Positions 35,578-46,262 of a DNA stretch of 64,000 nt are shown piece after piece (positions within the stretch are counted from its first letter, which is position 1; each line of letters starts with the position of its first letter). Below the pieces are notes generated by a model that was not told the DNA's origin, ran no database searches, and saw nothing but the letters and a program-made list of their open reading frames with translations. The stretch is from Clostridia bacterium (lineage in GTDB: Bacteria; Bacillota; Clostridia; Lachnospirales; Anaerotignaceae), in NCBI GenBank assembly GCA_910575055.1, contig CAJTDC010000003.1:124001-188000 (forward strand). The letters run 5' to 3'. Both the position numbers and the translations under genes were made by a program.

Positions 35578-38151
35578 ATGGGTCTTTTAGAAAAAATATT
35601 TGGAAATTATAGTGAAAAAGAAATTAAGCGTATTACGCCTATTGTAGATAAAATTGAAGCATTGTCACCAGAATTTGAAAAATTATCTGAAGAGGAATTA
35701 AAACATAAAACAACAGAATTCAAAGAACGCCTTTCAAAAGGAGAAACGCTTGACCAGATTTTACCAGAGGCATATGCAGCAGTAAGAGAAGCGGCAAGTA
35801 GAGCATTAGGTATGCGTCATTTTAGAGTACAGCTTTTAGGTGGTATTGTAATGCACCAAGGACGTATAGCAGAAATGAGAACAGGAGAAGGTAAAACATT
35901 GGTTGCAACATTATCTTCTTATTTGAATGCTTTAGAAGGAAAAGGAGTACATGTAGTAACAGTAAATGATTATTTGGCAAAGCGTGACTCTGAATGGGTA
36001 ACACCTTTGTTTGAAAAGTTAGATATGACAGTAGGCGTTATATTGAATAATATGGAAAATGATGAACGTAGAGAAGCATATGCTTGTGATATTACCTATG
36101 CAACAAATAACGAATTGGGATTTGACTATTTGCGTGATAATATGGTAGTAAGAGAAGAAAGTATGGTACAAAGAGATTTGAACTTTGCTATTATTGACGA
36201 GGTAGACTCTGTTTTAATTGATGAAGCAAGAACACCTTTGATTATATCAGGCTCTGGAGCAAAATCTACAGAACTATATAAAATAGCAGATACTTTTGTA
36301 AAAACATTGAAAAAAGGTAAAATATTAAATGAAGAAGAAGCACTAAATCCTTTGACAAAAGAAGAAATACAAGAAGAAGGAGATTATATATTAGATGAAA
36401 AAGCAAAAAGTGTTACATTAACACAAGAAGGTGTTAAAAAAGCAGAAAAGTTTTTTCATGTAGATAATCTTTCTGATGCAGAAAACTTAGAAATACAACA
36501 TCATATTAATAATGCCTTAAAAGCAAACTACAATATGCACCTTGACCAAAATTATGTAGTACAAAATGATGAGGTTATGATTGTAGATGAATTTACAGGA
36601 CGTATTATGCCAGGAAGAAGATATTCTGATGGCTTACATCAAGCGATTGAAGCAAAAGAAAATGTAAAAGTAAAAAAAGAAAGTAAAACATTGGCAACGG
36701 TTACATTTCAAAATTTCTTTAATAAATATAAAAAGAAATGTGGTATGACTGGTACAGCAAAAACAGAAGAAACAGAATTTAGAAATATTTATGGTATGGA
36801 CGTTGTAGAAATTCCTACAAACCGTCCTGTGATTAGAATTGACCATCACGATGTTGTTTACCGTACAGAAGCAGCGAAATTTAGAGCAGTTGTAAAAGAC
36901 ATCATTGCTTGTCATGAAAAACATCAGCCTGTATTGGTAGGTACAATTACAATAGATAAATCAGAACAATTAAGTAGAATGCTTAAAAAAGAAGGCATTA
37001 AACATCAAGTATTAAATGCAAAATATCACGAACAAGAGGCAGAAATTGTTTCTCACGCAGGAGAATTAGATGCTGTTACCATTGCGACAAATATGGCAGG
37101 ACGTGGTACAGACATTAAATTAGAAGAAGGCGTTGCAGAAATAGGCGGTTTAAAAATTATTGGTACAGAAAGACACGAGTCCAGACGTATTGATAACCAG
37201 CTGCGTGGACGTTCTGGACGTCAAGGTGACCCAGGAGAGTCTAAATTTTATATTTCTATGGAAGATGAATTGATGCGTCTGTTTGGTTCTGAAAAAACAA
37301 TGAAATTAGTAGATGCTATGGGATTGCAGGAAGATGAGCCTATAGAAGCAGGTATGTTAACAAGAGCCATTGAAAATGCTCAGAAAAAGGTAGAAGGCAA
37401 TAACTTTGCTATTCGTAAGCATTTATTAGAATATGACCAAGTAATGAACGAACAGAGAGAAATTATATATGGTGAAAGACATAGAGTTTTAGTAGGAGAA
37501 AATTTAAGAGAGAGTATTGTATCTATGATAGGAGATGTAGTAGATAGATATGTAGATGCGTATACTGGAGAAAGTGAATTTTCAGAAGAATGGGATATGG
37601 CAGGATTGAGTGAAAGTTTAGGTTCTGTTATTCCTATAGGCTCTATTAAAATAAAAGAAGATACAAAAGAAAATTTAACAAGAGATAATTTGAAAGATAC
37701 ACTTAAAAAATTAGCTGAAAAAATATATGAAATGAAAGAGCAAGAAATTGGCGACCCAGAAAGAATGAGAGAATTAGAAAGAGTAATACTTTTGAGGGTA
37801 ATTGACCAAAAATGGATGGATCATATTGATGATATGGACCAAATGCGTCAAGGTATTGGATTGCACGCTTATGCACAAAGAGACCCTCTCATTGAATATA
37901 AATTTGCAGGCTATGATATGTTTGAGGAGTTAAGTAATAATATTCAAGAAGATACATTACGTATGTTGTATAGAGTAAAATTAGAAACAGAAACAACAAG
38001 AGTACAGATGATACAGCCTATGTTTACAAATAAAGATGATACTGTACAGAAAAAACCAAAAGAAAGAAAAGAGGCCAAAATAGGCAGAAATGACCTTTGC
38101 CCTTGTGGTAGTGGTAAAAAATATAAAAATTGCTGTGGTAAAGAAGCATAA
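35578..38151 (+). CDS. secA: Preprotein translocase ATPase SecA
   Basis: 857 residues, complete. Motor motifs: [13 protein letters not shown] (Walker A), [19 protein letters not shown] (Walker B), [22 protein letters not shown]. The C terminus carries the zinc-binding SecB/ribosome tail [18 protein letters not shown]. It drives secretion through SecYEG; many of the window's exported proteins depend on it. prfB follows, the same order as in many Firmicutes. Confidence 0.98.
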   Translation: MGLLEKIFGNYSEKEIKRITPIVDKIEALSPEFEKLSEEELKHKTTEFKERLSKGETLDQILPEAYAAVREAASRALGMRHFRVQLLGGIVMHQGRIAEMRTGEGKTLVATLSSYLNALEGKGVHVVTVNDYLAKRDSEWVTPLFEKLDMTVGVILNNMENDERREAYACDITYATNNELGFDYLRDNMVVREESMVQRDLNFAIIDEVDSVLIDEARTPLIISGSGAKSTELYKIADTFVKTLKKGKILNEEEALNPLTKEEIQEEGDYILDEKAKSVTLTQEGVKKAEKFFHVDNLSDAENLEIQHHINNALKANYNMHLDQNYVVQNDEVMIVDEFTGRIMPGRRYSDGLHQAIEAKENVKVKKESKTLATVTFQNFFNKYKKKCGMTGTAKTEETEFRNIYGMDVVEIPTNRPVIRIDHHDVVYRTEAAKFRAVVKDIIACHEKHQPVLVGTITIDKSEQLSRMLKKEGIKHQVLNAKYHEQEAEIVSHAGELDAVTIATNMAGRGTDIKLEEGVAEIGGLKIIGTERHESRRIDNQLRGRSGRQGDPGESKFYISMEDELMRLFGSEKTMKLVDAMGLQEDEPIEAGMLTRAIENAQKKVEGNNFAIRKHLLEYDQVMNEQREIIYGERHRVLVGENLRESIVSMIGDVVDRYVDAYTGESEFSEEWDMAGLSESLGSVIPIGSIKIKEDTKENLTRDNLKDTLKKLAEKIYEMKEQEIGDPERMRELERVILLRVIDQKWMDHIDDMDQMRQGIGLHAYAQRDPLIEYKFAGYDMFEELSNNIQEDTLRMLYRVKLETETTRVQMIQPMFTNKDDTVQKKPKERKEAKIGRNDLCPCGSGKKYKNCCGKEA

Positions 38152-38235
38152 GTTTTTTGTATATTGGTATGTAAGAGGAGAGAAATTATCCTCACAAAAA
38201 TATAAATAATAAAACATTTTAAGGAGATGATTTTT

Positions 38236-39340
38236 ATGTTCGAATTAGAACAAATTCGTTTATCGCTGTCTGCGTATGACGAAAAATTAGAGGAAATGGG
38301 GGCTTCACTTTGACGTCGCTGGTGCGAAAGAAAAGATAACAGAATTGGAAGAAATATCTGCTGACCCAGATTTTTGGGCAGATATGGAGAAAAGCCAAAA
38401 AGTGCTAAGACAATTAAAAGGATTAAAAAATAAAATAAACAGATATGAAACACTTGTAACACAATATGAAGACATTTTGACATTGATTGAAATGGGTACA
38501 GAAGAAGAAGACGCAAGTATTATTAGTGAAGTAAAAGAATTGGCAGATAATTTTTTAGCAGAATATGATAATTTAAAAATTTCTACACTTTTAGATGGAG
38601 AATATGACAAAAATAATGCTATTATAACATTACACTCAGGTGCTGGTGGTACAGAAGCTTGTGATTGGACAAATATGCTTTTCCGTATGTATACAAAGTG
38701 GGCAGATAGAAATGATTTTCAAATTGAGATATTAGATATGTTAGATGGCGATGAAGCAGGTTTAAAATCTGTTACAATACAAGTCAATGGTGAAAATGCC
38801 TATGGTTATTTAAAATCAGAAAAGGGAATTCATAGACTTGTTAGAGTATCTCCTTTTGACAGTTCAGGAAGAAGACATACTTCTTTTGCTTCTTGTGATG
38901 TTATGCCAGAAATTGAAAACGATACAGATATACAAATTAATACAGAAGATATTCGTATAGATACGTATCGTGCAAGTGGTGCAGGTGGACAGCACGTAAA
39001 TAAAACATCTTCGGCAATTCGTATTACACATAATCCAACAGGTATTGTAGTACAATGTCAAGATGAAAGAAGCCAATTTAGTAATAAAGACAGAGCAATG
39101 AAAATGTTAAAAAGTAAACTGCTTTCTTTAAAAATTGAGGAACAGATGAAAAAATTAGCAGAAATTCGTGGTGATGTTAAAGAAATTGGTTGGGGAAGTC
39201 AAATTCGCTCTTATGTATTTATGCCATATACTATGGTAAAAGATCATAGAACATCAGAAGAAACAGGAAATGTACAAGCTGTTATGGATGGTAATATTGA
39301 CAATTTTATTAGTGCATATTTGGCGTGGATACACAGTTAA
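38236..39340 (+). CDS. prfB: Peptide chain release factor 2, with programmed +1 frameshift
   Basis: Join 38236-38310 and 38312-39340. Frame one starts ATG 38236 behind AAGGAGATGA and meets TGA at codon 26 in the shift site CTT TGA C; skipping one T continues into DVAGAKEKI. A GGGGG stretch (38298-38302) upstream is the usual stimulating element. Low RF2 lets the ribosome shift at its own stop, making more RF2. The main frame has the RF2 codon-recognition SPF motif (VSPFDSSGRRHTSF) and catalytic GGQ (GAGGQHVNKT). The shift is conserved, not a defect. Confidence 0.97.
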
Positions 39341-39356
39341 TAAGGTGGGTTGTTCT

Positions 39357-40325
39357 TTGAAAGAAATTGAAATTACACAACAGGAACAAAACCAAAGATT
39401 AGATAAATTTTTATTAAAATATTTTAATAAAGCATCAAAAAGTTTTATTTATAAAATGCTGAGAAAAAAGCGTATAAAATATAATGGTAAAAAAGGAGAA
39501 GGAAACGAAATACTTCAAAAAGGAGATTGTTTGCAACTCTATCTTTCAGAGGAAACTATAAAAAGTTTTATGGAAGAAAAAGCCATTTATAAAGCAGAAA
39601 AACATTTTGAAATTGTGTATGAAGATGATAACCTGCTGGTAGTATCTAAGCCAGCAGGAATTATTGTACACCCACAAAATAATAATGATAGAAATACATT
39701 AATTGACCAGATATTGTATTATCTCTATAAGAAAGGGGAGTATATCCCTGCAAAAGAAAGTACATTTACACCAGCTATTTGCAATCGTTTGGATAGAAAT
39801 ACAAGCGGTATTATTATTGCTGGAAAAAATTTAAAAGCAGTACAAGCAGTCAATGATGCTATTGCAAAAGGAAAAATAAATAAATATTATATGACATTGG
39901 TAAAAGGGAATATCATACAACAAGGAGAAATTGTAAGCTATTTAAAAAAGGATAGCGAAAAAAATCAGGTAATGTTATATGATAGTCAAAAAGAAGGAAC
40001 AAAAAAAATTATAACAAAATATAAACCTATTGCTAATGCAGAAAATATGACACTTTTGCAAATTGATTTAGTAACAGGACGTTCTCACCAGATTAGAGCA
40101 CAAATGCAAAAAATAGGACATTGTATAGCTGGTGATAGAAAATATGGTGAAGAACAATGGAATGTATATTTTAGAAAAAAATTTGCTTTAACAAATCAAT
40201 TTTTGCACGCTTATAAAGTAGTATGGCAGCAAAAAGAAGGTGATTTAGCATATTTAGCATCAAAAGAATGGATAGCACCATTGCCTGATACATTACAACA
40301 AATTTACAATTTTTATTTTAAATAA
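39357..40325 (+). CDS. RluA/RluC-family 23S rRNA pseudouridine synthase
   Basis: 322 residues from TTG 39357 behind AAGGTGGG; the frame also overlaps prfB but without a start signal. N-terminal S4-like RNA-binding segment (QRLDKFLLKYFNKASKSFIYKML), catalytic NRLDRNTSGIIIAG with the Asp nucleophile, and GRSHQIRAQM. RluC is the closest by eye; the exact uridines are unknown. It follows prfB by 16 nt. Confidence 0.88.
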   Translation: MKEIEITQQEQNQRLDKFLLKYFNKASKSFIYKMLRKKRIKYNGKKGEGNEILQKGDCLQLYLSEETIKSFMEEKAIYKAEKHFEIVYEDDNLLVVSKPAGIIVHPQNNNDRNTLIDQILYYLYKKGEYIPAKESTFTPAICNRLDRNTSGIIIAGKNLKAVQAVNDAIAKGKINKYYMTLVKGNIIQQGEIVSYLKKDSEKNQVMLYDSQKEGTKKIITKYKPIANAENMTLLQIDLVTGRSHQIRAQMQKIGHCIAGDRKYGEEQWNVYFRKKFALTNQFLHAYKVVWQQKEGDLAYLASKEWIAPLPDTLQQIYNFYFK

Positions 40326-40364
40326 TAAACTGATTGTTAGTAGTATAGAAAGAGGAGGCAATTT

Positions 40365-41099
40365 ATGAAAGCGATTATATTGGCGGCTGGTTATGCAACC
40401 AGATTATACCCTCTGACAATAAATAAGCCAAAAGCATTGTTGACAATCAATCAAAAACCGATTATCAATTATATTGTAGAGCAAATTAACACGATAGATA
40501 TAGTAGATGAAATTTATGTTGTAACAAATCACAAATTTATTAATTCTTTTGCAGGCTGGCAAAATGAAACAGTAAGTAGAGCAAAAATTACTGTTTTAGA
40601 TGATGGCTCAACAGAAGAACAAAATCGTAAGGGTGCTATTGGGGATATTGCATTTGTAATAGAAAAAATGAATATAGATGATGAATTGCTTGTTGTTGCA
40701 GGAGATAATTTCTTTACTTATCCGCTAAAAGATTATTATAACTTTTATGAAAAAAAACAAAGAGATTGCGTTTGTGTAAAAGTATGGCAAGATAAAAATA
40801 CATTGAGAAATTTTGGTATTGCATTGCTTGATGAAAAAGGTAAAGTATTAGAAATTGAAGAAAAACCAGAAAAACCAAAGTCTAATACAGTAGTATTTGC
40901 TACCTATTTTTATAGAAAAGATACAGTACCTCTTTTTCAAAAGTATTTGTTAGAAGGTAATAATCCAGATGCACCAGGCAATTTTCCAGCGTGGTTATAT
41001 AAACAAAAAGAAGTGTATGCCTATACTTTTAAGGGAGAATGTTATGATATAGGAACACGACAAAGTTATGAAGAAGTACAACAATTATTTCAAAAATAA
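40365..41099 (+). CDS. Sugar-phosphate nucleotidyltransferase
   Basis: 244 residues. NTP site ILAAGYATRLYPLT and metal-binding GDN (VVAGDNFF); GNFPAWLY and CYDIGT late in the protein match glucose-1-phosphate thymidylyl/uridylyl-type enzymes. It makes an activated sugar for glycan synthesis, sugar unknown. AGAGGAGG precedes the ATG; a terminator follows. Confidence 0.87.
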   Translation: MKAIILAAGYATRLYPLTINKPKALLTINQKPIINYIVEQINTIDIVDEIYVVTNHKFINSFAGWQNETVSRAKITVLDDGSTEEQNRKGAIGDIAFVIEKMNIDDELLVVAGDNFFTYPLKDYYNFYEKKQRDCVCVKVWQDKNTLRNFGIALLDEKGKVLEIEEKPEKPKSNTVVFATYFYRKDTVPLFQKYLLEGNNPDAPGNFPAWLYKQKEVYAYTFKGECYDIGTRQSYEEVQQLFQK

Positions 41100-41126
41100 T
41101 TGTTGTAAGAGAGTATAATACATTTT

Positions 41127-41155
41127 GGCTGTCGTTTTCGGCAGCCTTTTTTAAG
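41127..41155 (+). terminator. Terminator
   Basis: GGCTGTCG/CGGCAGCC stem with a 4-nt loop and TTTTTT. Confidence 0.88.
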
Positions 41156-41177
41156 AGATAGGAAAGGAGATTTTTTT

Positions 41178-42155
41178 TTGGAATGGATAGAAATTTTTGT
41201 AGAAACAAGTCAAATTGGCTTAGAATTGGTAAGTGGTTTGTTGTACCAGTATGGATTGACAGGGCTTATGATAGAAGACGGTTCTGATTTTGAGGAATTT
41301 TTGCAAAATCCTAATAGAGAATGGGATTATATAGAAGATGAATTAGTAGAACAAAAACAAAAACAGCCTACAGGAATTACATTTTTTATAAGGGATAATG
41401 TTTATGGTAGAGAACAGTTGTCAGATATTAAAAGTGCTTTATTTTCTTTAAAAGAGCAAGAAAAGGAGTTTGATTTAGGAACATTAAAAGTAGTAGTAAA
41501 AAATATAAAAGAAGAAGATTGGGCAAATAATTGGAAAAAATATTTTAAACCATTTGCAATAGGGGATAAAATCATTATAAAACCATCTTGGGAAGAACTA
41601 GAACAAACAACAGAAAAGATTGTATTAAAAATTGACCCAGCACATATTTTTGGTACAGGTACACACGAAACAACACAATTATGTATTGAGTTTATAGAAG
41701 AGTTTGTTAAAAAAGGGGATAGTGTATTTGATATAGGCTGTGGAAGTGGTATACTTTCTATTGCTTCATTGCTTTTGGGGGCAGAAAATGCAGATGCTAT
41801 TGATATAGATATAAATGCAGTTGATGTTGCTTATGAAAATGCAAAAAGAAATGATATTGATAAAAAGAGATATTGTGTTGTAGCAGGAAATATATTGAAT
41901 GATGAAACATTGCATAAAACATATAGTAGTAAAAAATATGATGTAGTAGAAGCAAATATTGTAGCAGATGTGATTATAGCACTTTCAGAGCAAGTACCAT
42001 ATTATATCAAAAAGCAAGGAACATTTATATGTAGTGGTATTATAAAACAAAGAGAACAAGATGTAAAAATAGCGTTAGAGAAAAATCGTTTTACAATAAT
42101 AGATATAAAATATAAAAAAGATTGGGTTGCAATAGTATCTCGTTATGATGGATAA
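41178..42155 (+). CDS. prmA: Ribosomal protein L11 methyltransferase
   Basis: 325 residues, TTG start behind AAAGGAG. SAM domain DIGCGSGILSIASLLLGA and the substrate-side motif IDPAHIFGTGTHETT (PrmA signature), with VEANIVADVI. Trimethylates L11. First of the run prmA-rsmE-nifS-thiI. Confidence 0.95.
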   Translation: MEWIEIFVETSQIGLELVSGLLYQYGLTGLMIEDGSDFEEFLQNPNREWDYIEDELVEQKQKQPTGITFFIRDNVYGREQLSDIKSALFSLKEQEKEFDLGTLKVVVKNIKEEDWANNWKKYFKPFAIGDKIIIKPSWEELEQTTEKIVLKIDPAHIFGTGTHETTQLCIEFIEEFVKKGDSVFDIGCGSGILSIASLLLGAENADAIDIDINAVDVAYENAKRNDIDKKRYCVVAGNILNDETLHKTYSSKKYDVVEANIVADVIIALSEQVPYYIKKQGTFICSGIIKQREQDVKIALEKNRFTIIDIKYKKDWVAIVSRYDG

Positions 42156-42166
42156 GGGGGTAAAGT

Positions 42167-42904
42167 ATGCCTAAATTTTTTGTAACAAAACAACAAATAA
42201 CACAACAAATTGAAATATTGGGAGAAGATGCCAAACATATCAAAACAGTTTTAAGAAAAAAAGAAGGAGAAGAATTAATTGTTTGTGATGGGGAAGGCAT
42301 AGATTATATCTGTAACATAAATCATTTTGAAGAAAATAAAATTATTGTTGATATTGTAGAAAAGCAGATTTGTGAAGCAGAACCTCCTATAAAAATTATA
42401 TTGTTTCAAGGATTACCTAAAGCAGATAAAATGGAATTAATTATACAAAAATGTGTAGAATTAGGTATTGATGCTATTGTGCCTGTAGAAACAGAACGTT
42501 CTATTGTAAAATTAAATAAAAAAGAATATAAAAAAATAGAAAGATGGCAAAAAATTGCAGAAGCAGCTGCAAAACAAAGTGGTAGAGGTAAAATTCCTCA
42601 AATTGGGAATGTACTTTCGTTTGAACAAGCATTACAATATAGTAAAAAATTAGATAAATCTATTATACCCTATGAAAAAGAACAAAAAACAAATTTGAAA
42701 GAGTTTATAAAAAATTTTGAAGGAAAAAGTATAGGCATTTTTATAGGAGCAGAGGGAGGTTTTTCTGAACAGGAAATTGTAAAAGCAGTAGAACAAAATG
42801 TACTACCTGTTACGTTAGGAAAAAGAATATTAAGAACAGAAACAGCAGGTATGATAACAACAGCAATATTGATTTATGAAATAGAACAGGGGGATAATAT
42901 ATGA
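42167..42904 (+). CDS. rsmE: 16S rRNA m3U1498 methyltransferase
   Basis: 245 residues. SPOUT fold with knot motifs GIFIGAEGGFSEQEI and LGKRILRTETA, and the N-terminal PUA-like part. It follows prmA by 11 nt and overlaps nifS by 4 nt (ATGA), so translation is coupled. Confidence 0.95.
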   Translation: MPKFFVTKQQITQQIEILGEDAKHIKTVLRKKEGEELIVCDGEGIDYICNINHFEENKIIVDIVEKQICEAEPPIKIILFQGLPKADKMELIIQKCVELGIDAIVPVETERSIVKLNKKEYKKIERWQKIAEAAAKQSGRGKIPQIGNVLSFEQALQYSKKLDKSIIPYEKEQKTNLKEFIKNFEGKSIGIFIGAEGGFSEQEIVKAVEQNVLPVTLGKRILRTETAGMITTAILIYEIEQGDNI

Positions 42905-44052
42905 TTTATTTTGATAATGCGGCAACTACAAAGGCCTCCGAAGAAGTAGCAAAAAAAATGACAGAAATGCTTTGCTATAATTTTGGAAATCCAGCGTCTG
43001 TAAATAAGTTAGGATTACAAGTAGAAAAAGAAATCAGAAAAGTAACTGAAATTTTAAGTATAGGTATTCATTGTAAAGAAAATGAAATTTATTATACATC
43101 TGGAGGCACAGAAGGAGATAACTGGGCAATTTTTGGTACAGCAGAAGGATATCAAAGACAAGGAAAACATTTGATTACAACAAAAATAGAACACCCTGCT
43201 GTAAAAAAGCCTATGGAAGCATTAGAACAAAAAGGATATGAAATTACTTGGCTTTCTGTAGATAAAAAAGGAAAAATTAATTTGCAGGAATTGCAAAATG
43301 CAATTAGAAAAGATACTATACTTGTAAGTATTATATTAATAAACAATGAAACAGGAGTGATACAAGATGTAGCAGAAATTGGCAAAATAATAAAACAAGA
43401 AAATAAAAATACACTGTTTCATGTAGATGCAGTACAAGCATTTGGAAAATATGATATTGATGTAAAAAAAATGAATATAGATTTACTAACAATGAGTGCT
43501 CATAAAATTAATGGACCAAAAGGTGTTGGTATGCTTTATAAAAGACAAGGCTTAAAAGTTAAACCTTATATATTAGGGGGAGGACAGCAACAGGGGCAAC
43601 GTTCTGGTACAGAAAATGGTGCTGGAGTAGCAGGATTAGGTGTGGCAGCAGATATTTGTTTTCAAAATATGAAAAAAAATCAACAAACTGTTTTTGAAAT
43701 AAAAAAGACATTGTTAGAAGGTATATTAAATGAAATTTCTGATGTACAAATAAATGGTGATACATTAGAAAAAAGTAGTCCTTATGTGTTAAATGTTACA
43801 TTTAAAGGATTGAGAAGTGAAGTGCTGCTTCACGCATTAGAAAGCAAAAATATTTTTGTTTCTGCAGGTTCTGCTTGTGATAGTAAAAAGAAAGTAGGAA
43901 GTTCTGTACTAACAGCTATGGGATTACCTTTTGAAGAAATAGAAGGAGCAGTTCGATTTAGTTTTTGTCAATATAATACAATAGAAGAAGCAAAACAATG
44001 TTTAGAGCAATTAAAAGAGATAGTACCATTTTTGAGGAAATATAACCGATAG
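42901..44052 (+). CDS. nifS: Cysteine desulfurase paired with ThiI
   Basis: 383 residues. PLP lysine K202 in SAHKINGPKG; catalytic Cys C326 in SAGSACDSKK. It takes sulfur from cysteine as persulfide. Its position directly before thiI indicates it supplies sulfur for tRNA 4-thiouridine and possibly thiamine, like the NifZ-ThiI pair of B. subtilis, rather than general Fe-S assembly. Confidence 0.93.
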   Translation: MIYFDNAATTKASEEVAKKMTEMLCYNFGNPASVNKLGLQVEKEIRKVTEILSIGIHCKENEIYYTSGGTEGDNWAIFGTAEGYQRQGKHLITTKIEHPAVKKPMEALEQKGYEITWLSVDKKGKINLQELQNAIRKDTILVSIILINNETGVIQDVAEIGKIIKQENKNTLFHVDAVQAFGKYDIDVKKMNIDLLTMSAHKINGPKGVGMLYKRQGLKVKPYILGGGQQQGQRSGTENGAGVAGLGVAADICFQNMKKNQQTVFEIKKTLLEGILNEISDVQINGDTLEKSSPYVLNVTFKGLRSEVLLHALESKNIFVSAGSACDSKKKVGSSVLTAMGLPFEEIEGAVRFSFCQYNTIEEAKQCLEQLKEIVPFLRKYNR

Positions 44053-44064
44053 AAGGGAATTTTT

Positions 44065-45240
44065 ATGGAAGAAAAAGTATTAATTGTAAAATTTGGTGAG
44101 ATTGCTATGAGAGGAAATAATCGCCCAATGTTTATTTCTCAGCTTGTTAAAACAATGAGAAATAATTTAGAAAAAGAAGGAAATTTTTATATTGTAAAAG
44201 AGCAGGGCAGATTAATAGTAGAAGATAGAGGTGGAGAATTAGACTATGATAGAGTAATACCTAAAATTGTACCTATATTTGGTTTGGTAGGGGTTTGTCC
44301 TGGTGTGAAAACAACGGACCAATCTATGGAAAATCTGAGAAAAGTTGCATTAAAACATATGAATATGTTTTTTAGTGAACAAAATACAACATTTAAAGTA
44401 GAAGTAAAAAGAGCAGATAAAAGATTTCCATTAACATCAAGAGAAGTAGCAGCAGATATTGGAGGATATATACTGGAAAGAATGGAAAATTTGACAGTAG
44501 ATGTGCATAATCCTAGTGTAGTATTAAGAGTAGAACTGAGAAATGATGCATATGTTTTTTCAAAAGTAATTAAAACATATGGTGGATTACCTGTAGGCTC
44601 TTCAGGAAAAGGAATTGCATTGATGTCTGGTGGTATTGATAGTCCTGTTGCTGCGTGGCTTATGGCAAAAAGAGGCATTGCTGTAGAGTGCATTTATTTT
44701 CATAGTCCTCCTTATACAAGTGAATGGGCAAAACAAAAAGTAGAGGATTTAGCAGAAAGAATAGCTTGTTTTACAGGAGAAATAAAACTTCATGTGATAC
44801 CTTTTACAGAAGTGCAGTTATACTTGTTAGAACACGTTCCTCACGATAAATTAACAATATTTTTAAAAAGGGCAATGATGAAAGCAGCAGAAGAAATTGC
44901 TCATAAAAGTAATGCTTTGGCACTTATAACAGGAGATAGTGTAGGGCAGGTAGCAAGTCAAACATTGCAAGGTATTCACGCTATTAATTCTGTTTGTACT
45001 ATGCCTGTACTTCGTCCTCTTGCTGGTATGGATAAACAGGAAATTGTGGATTTAGCGAAAAAAATAGGCACTTTTGATATATCCATTAGACCATATGAAG
45101 ATTGCTGCACAATATTTGTAGCAAAACACCCAGAAACAAGACCAAAAACAAATATTATAGAAGCAATAGAAAAGAAGTTAAGAGATTTAGATGATTTGAT
45201 AAAAAAAGCAGTAGAAACAGAAGAAATTATTATAAAATAA
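44065..45240 (+). CDS. thiI: tRNA 4-thiouridine synthase ThiI (short form)
   Basis: 391 residues: ferredoxin-like and THUMP domains (about 1-165), then a PP-loop ATPase with ALMSGGIDSPVAAWLM. The C-terminal rhodanese domain of E. coli ThiI is absent, normal for Firmicutes, so sulfur delivery relies on the desulfurase. The C-terminal CC in YEDCCTIFVAKHP is conserved. 12 nt after nifS. Terminator at 45244. Confidence 0.95.
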   Translation: MEEKVLIVKFGEIAMRGNNRPMFISQLVKTMRNNLEKEGNFYIVKEQGRLIVEDRGGELDYDRVIPKIVPIFGLVGVCPGVKTTDQSMENLRKVALKHMNMFFSEQNTTFKVEVKRADKRFPLTSREVAADIGGYILERMENLTVDVHNPSVVLRVELRNDAYVFSKVIKTYGGLPVGSSGKGIALMSGGIDSPVAAWLMAKRGIAVECIYFHSPPYTSEWAKQKVEDLAERIACFTGEIKLHVIPFTEVQLYLLEHVPHDKLTIFLKRAMMKAAEEIAHKSNALALITGDSVGQVASQTLQGIHAINSVCTMPVLRPLAGMDKQEIVDLAKKIGTFDISIRPYEDCCTIFVAKHPETRPKTNIIEAIEKKLRDLDDLIKKAVETEEIIIK

Positions 45241-45243
45241 AAA

Positions 45244-45284
45244 GAAAAGTCCTTTTATTAATTTTGTAAAAGGGCTTTTCTATT
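45244..45284 (+). terminator. thiI terminator
   Basis: A 14-bp stem GAAAAGTCCTTTTA/TAAAAGGGCTTTTC with one G-U pair, followed by a short T tract. Confidence 0.8.
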
Positions 45285-45303
45285 TGGGGAAGGAGGAAAG
45301 TAA

Positions 45304-46200
45304 ATGAAAATAGATAGATTATTTCAAATAGTTTATATACTTTTGGAAAAGAAGAATGTGACGGCTAAAATGCTTTCTGAACATTTTGAAGTATCACAAA
45401 GAACAATATATAGAGATATTGATGTGTTAGGTCAGTGTGGCGTGCCTGTGTATACTACAAAAGGAAAGGGAGGAGGAATTGCATTATTAGAAAATTTTAT
45501 ACTAGATAAATCTGCTATGACAGAGCAAGAACAAAATCAAATATTAATGGCATTACAAAGTTTGCCAAAAGGAGGAAAAGAAAATGTAAAAGAAACATTA
45601 AAAAAGTATAGTAGTTTTTTTCAAAAGTCAAATGAAAACTGGATACAAGTAGATTTTTCAGAATGGGGAAAACAAAGAGAAATTGTATTTGATATACTAA
45701 AACAATCAATTATAAATAAAAATGTTATATCATTTTCATATTATAATAGTAGTGGAGAAATGTCACAAAGAAAAGCGGAACCATACCAATTATGGTTTAA
45801 GAGTAAAAATTGGTATATAAAAGCTTATTGCAGAAGCAAGCAAGATTTAAGATTATTTAAAATAAGTCGTATGAGAGATGTCAATGTAACAGAAGAAGTG
45901 TTTGATACAATATGGCAAAATAAAGAACAAAAAATAAATGAAAACACATTTGAAGATATCACAATTATATTAGAAATAGATAGTGCGGTTGCTTATAGAG
46001 TTTATGATGAATTTGAAATAGAACAAATAGAAAAAAAGCAAAATGGGAATTTTTGTGTAAAAATGAATTGTATTGAAAATAGTTGGGTATATGACTATAT
46101 TATTTCTTGGGGAGAATATGCAGTAGTAAAAGAGCCTTTGTCTGTCAGAAAAAATGTAGAACAAAAAATAAAAAATATGATAAAAAAATATAATATATGA
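45304..46200 (+). CDS. WYL-domain transcriptional regulator (DeoR/YafY type)
   Basis: 298 residues. Winged helix at the N terminus (LEKKNVTAKMLSEHFEVSQRTIYRDIDVLGQCGVPVY), central WYL domain (PYQLWFKSKNWYIKAYCRSKQDLRLFKISRM) and C-terminal WCX-like part. WYL domains sense ligands, often nucleic acid or nucleotide signals. The gene for a GyrI-like protein follows, and an inverted repeat (46195-46216) spans this gene's stop codon; the regulator probably acts there. Confidence 0.9.
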   Translation: MKIDRLFQIVYILLEKKNVTAKMLSEHFEVSQRTIYRDIDVLGQCGVPVYTTKGKGGGIALLENFILDKSAMTEQEQNQILMALQSLPKGGKENVKETLKKYSSFFQKSNENWIQVDFSEWGKQREIVFDILKQSIINKNVISFSYYNSSGEMSQRKAEPYQLWFKSKNWYIKAYCRSKQDLRLFKISRMRDVNVTEEVFDTIWQNKEQKINENTFEDITIILEIDSAVAYRVYDEFEIEQIEKKQNGNFCVKMNCIENSWVYDYIISWGEYAVVKEPLSVRKNVEQKIKNMIKKYNI

Positions 46201-46216
46201 CAAATAGATGTCATAT
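46195..46216. promoter_or_regulatory. Candidate operator, 8-bp inverted repeat
   Basis: ATATGACA, 6-bp spacer, TGTCATAT, exact arms. It overlaps the WYL gene stop and lies about 50 nt before the GyrI-like gene, where its promoter should be. Confidence 0.55.
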
Positions 46217-46262
46217 TTATTATGTTATACTCATTCTATCAATATAGAAGGAGGAAAATAAT

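Noticed and set aside
38236-38345. Apparent frameshift pseudogene in prfB
   Set aside because: It is the conserved programmed +1 frameshift of RF2, not damage.
37944-38516. 190-residue minus-strand frame over the secA/prfB junction
   Set aside because: Antisense to conserved genes with hydrophobic composition caused by complementing Lys/Glu codons.
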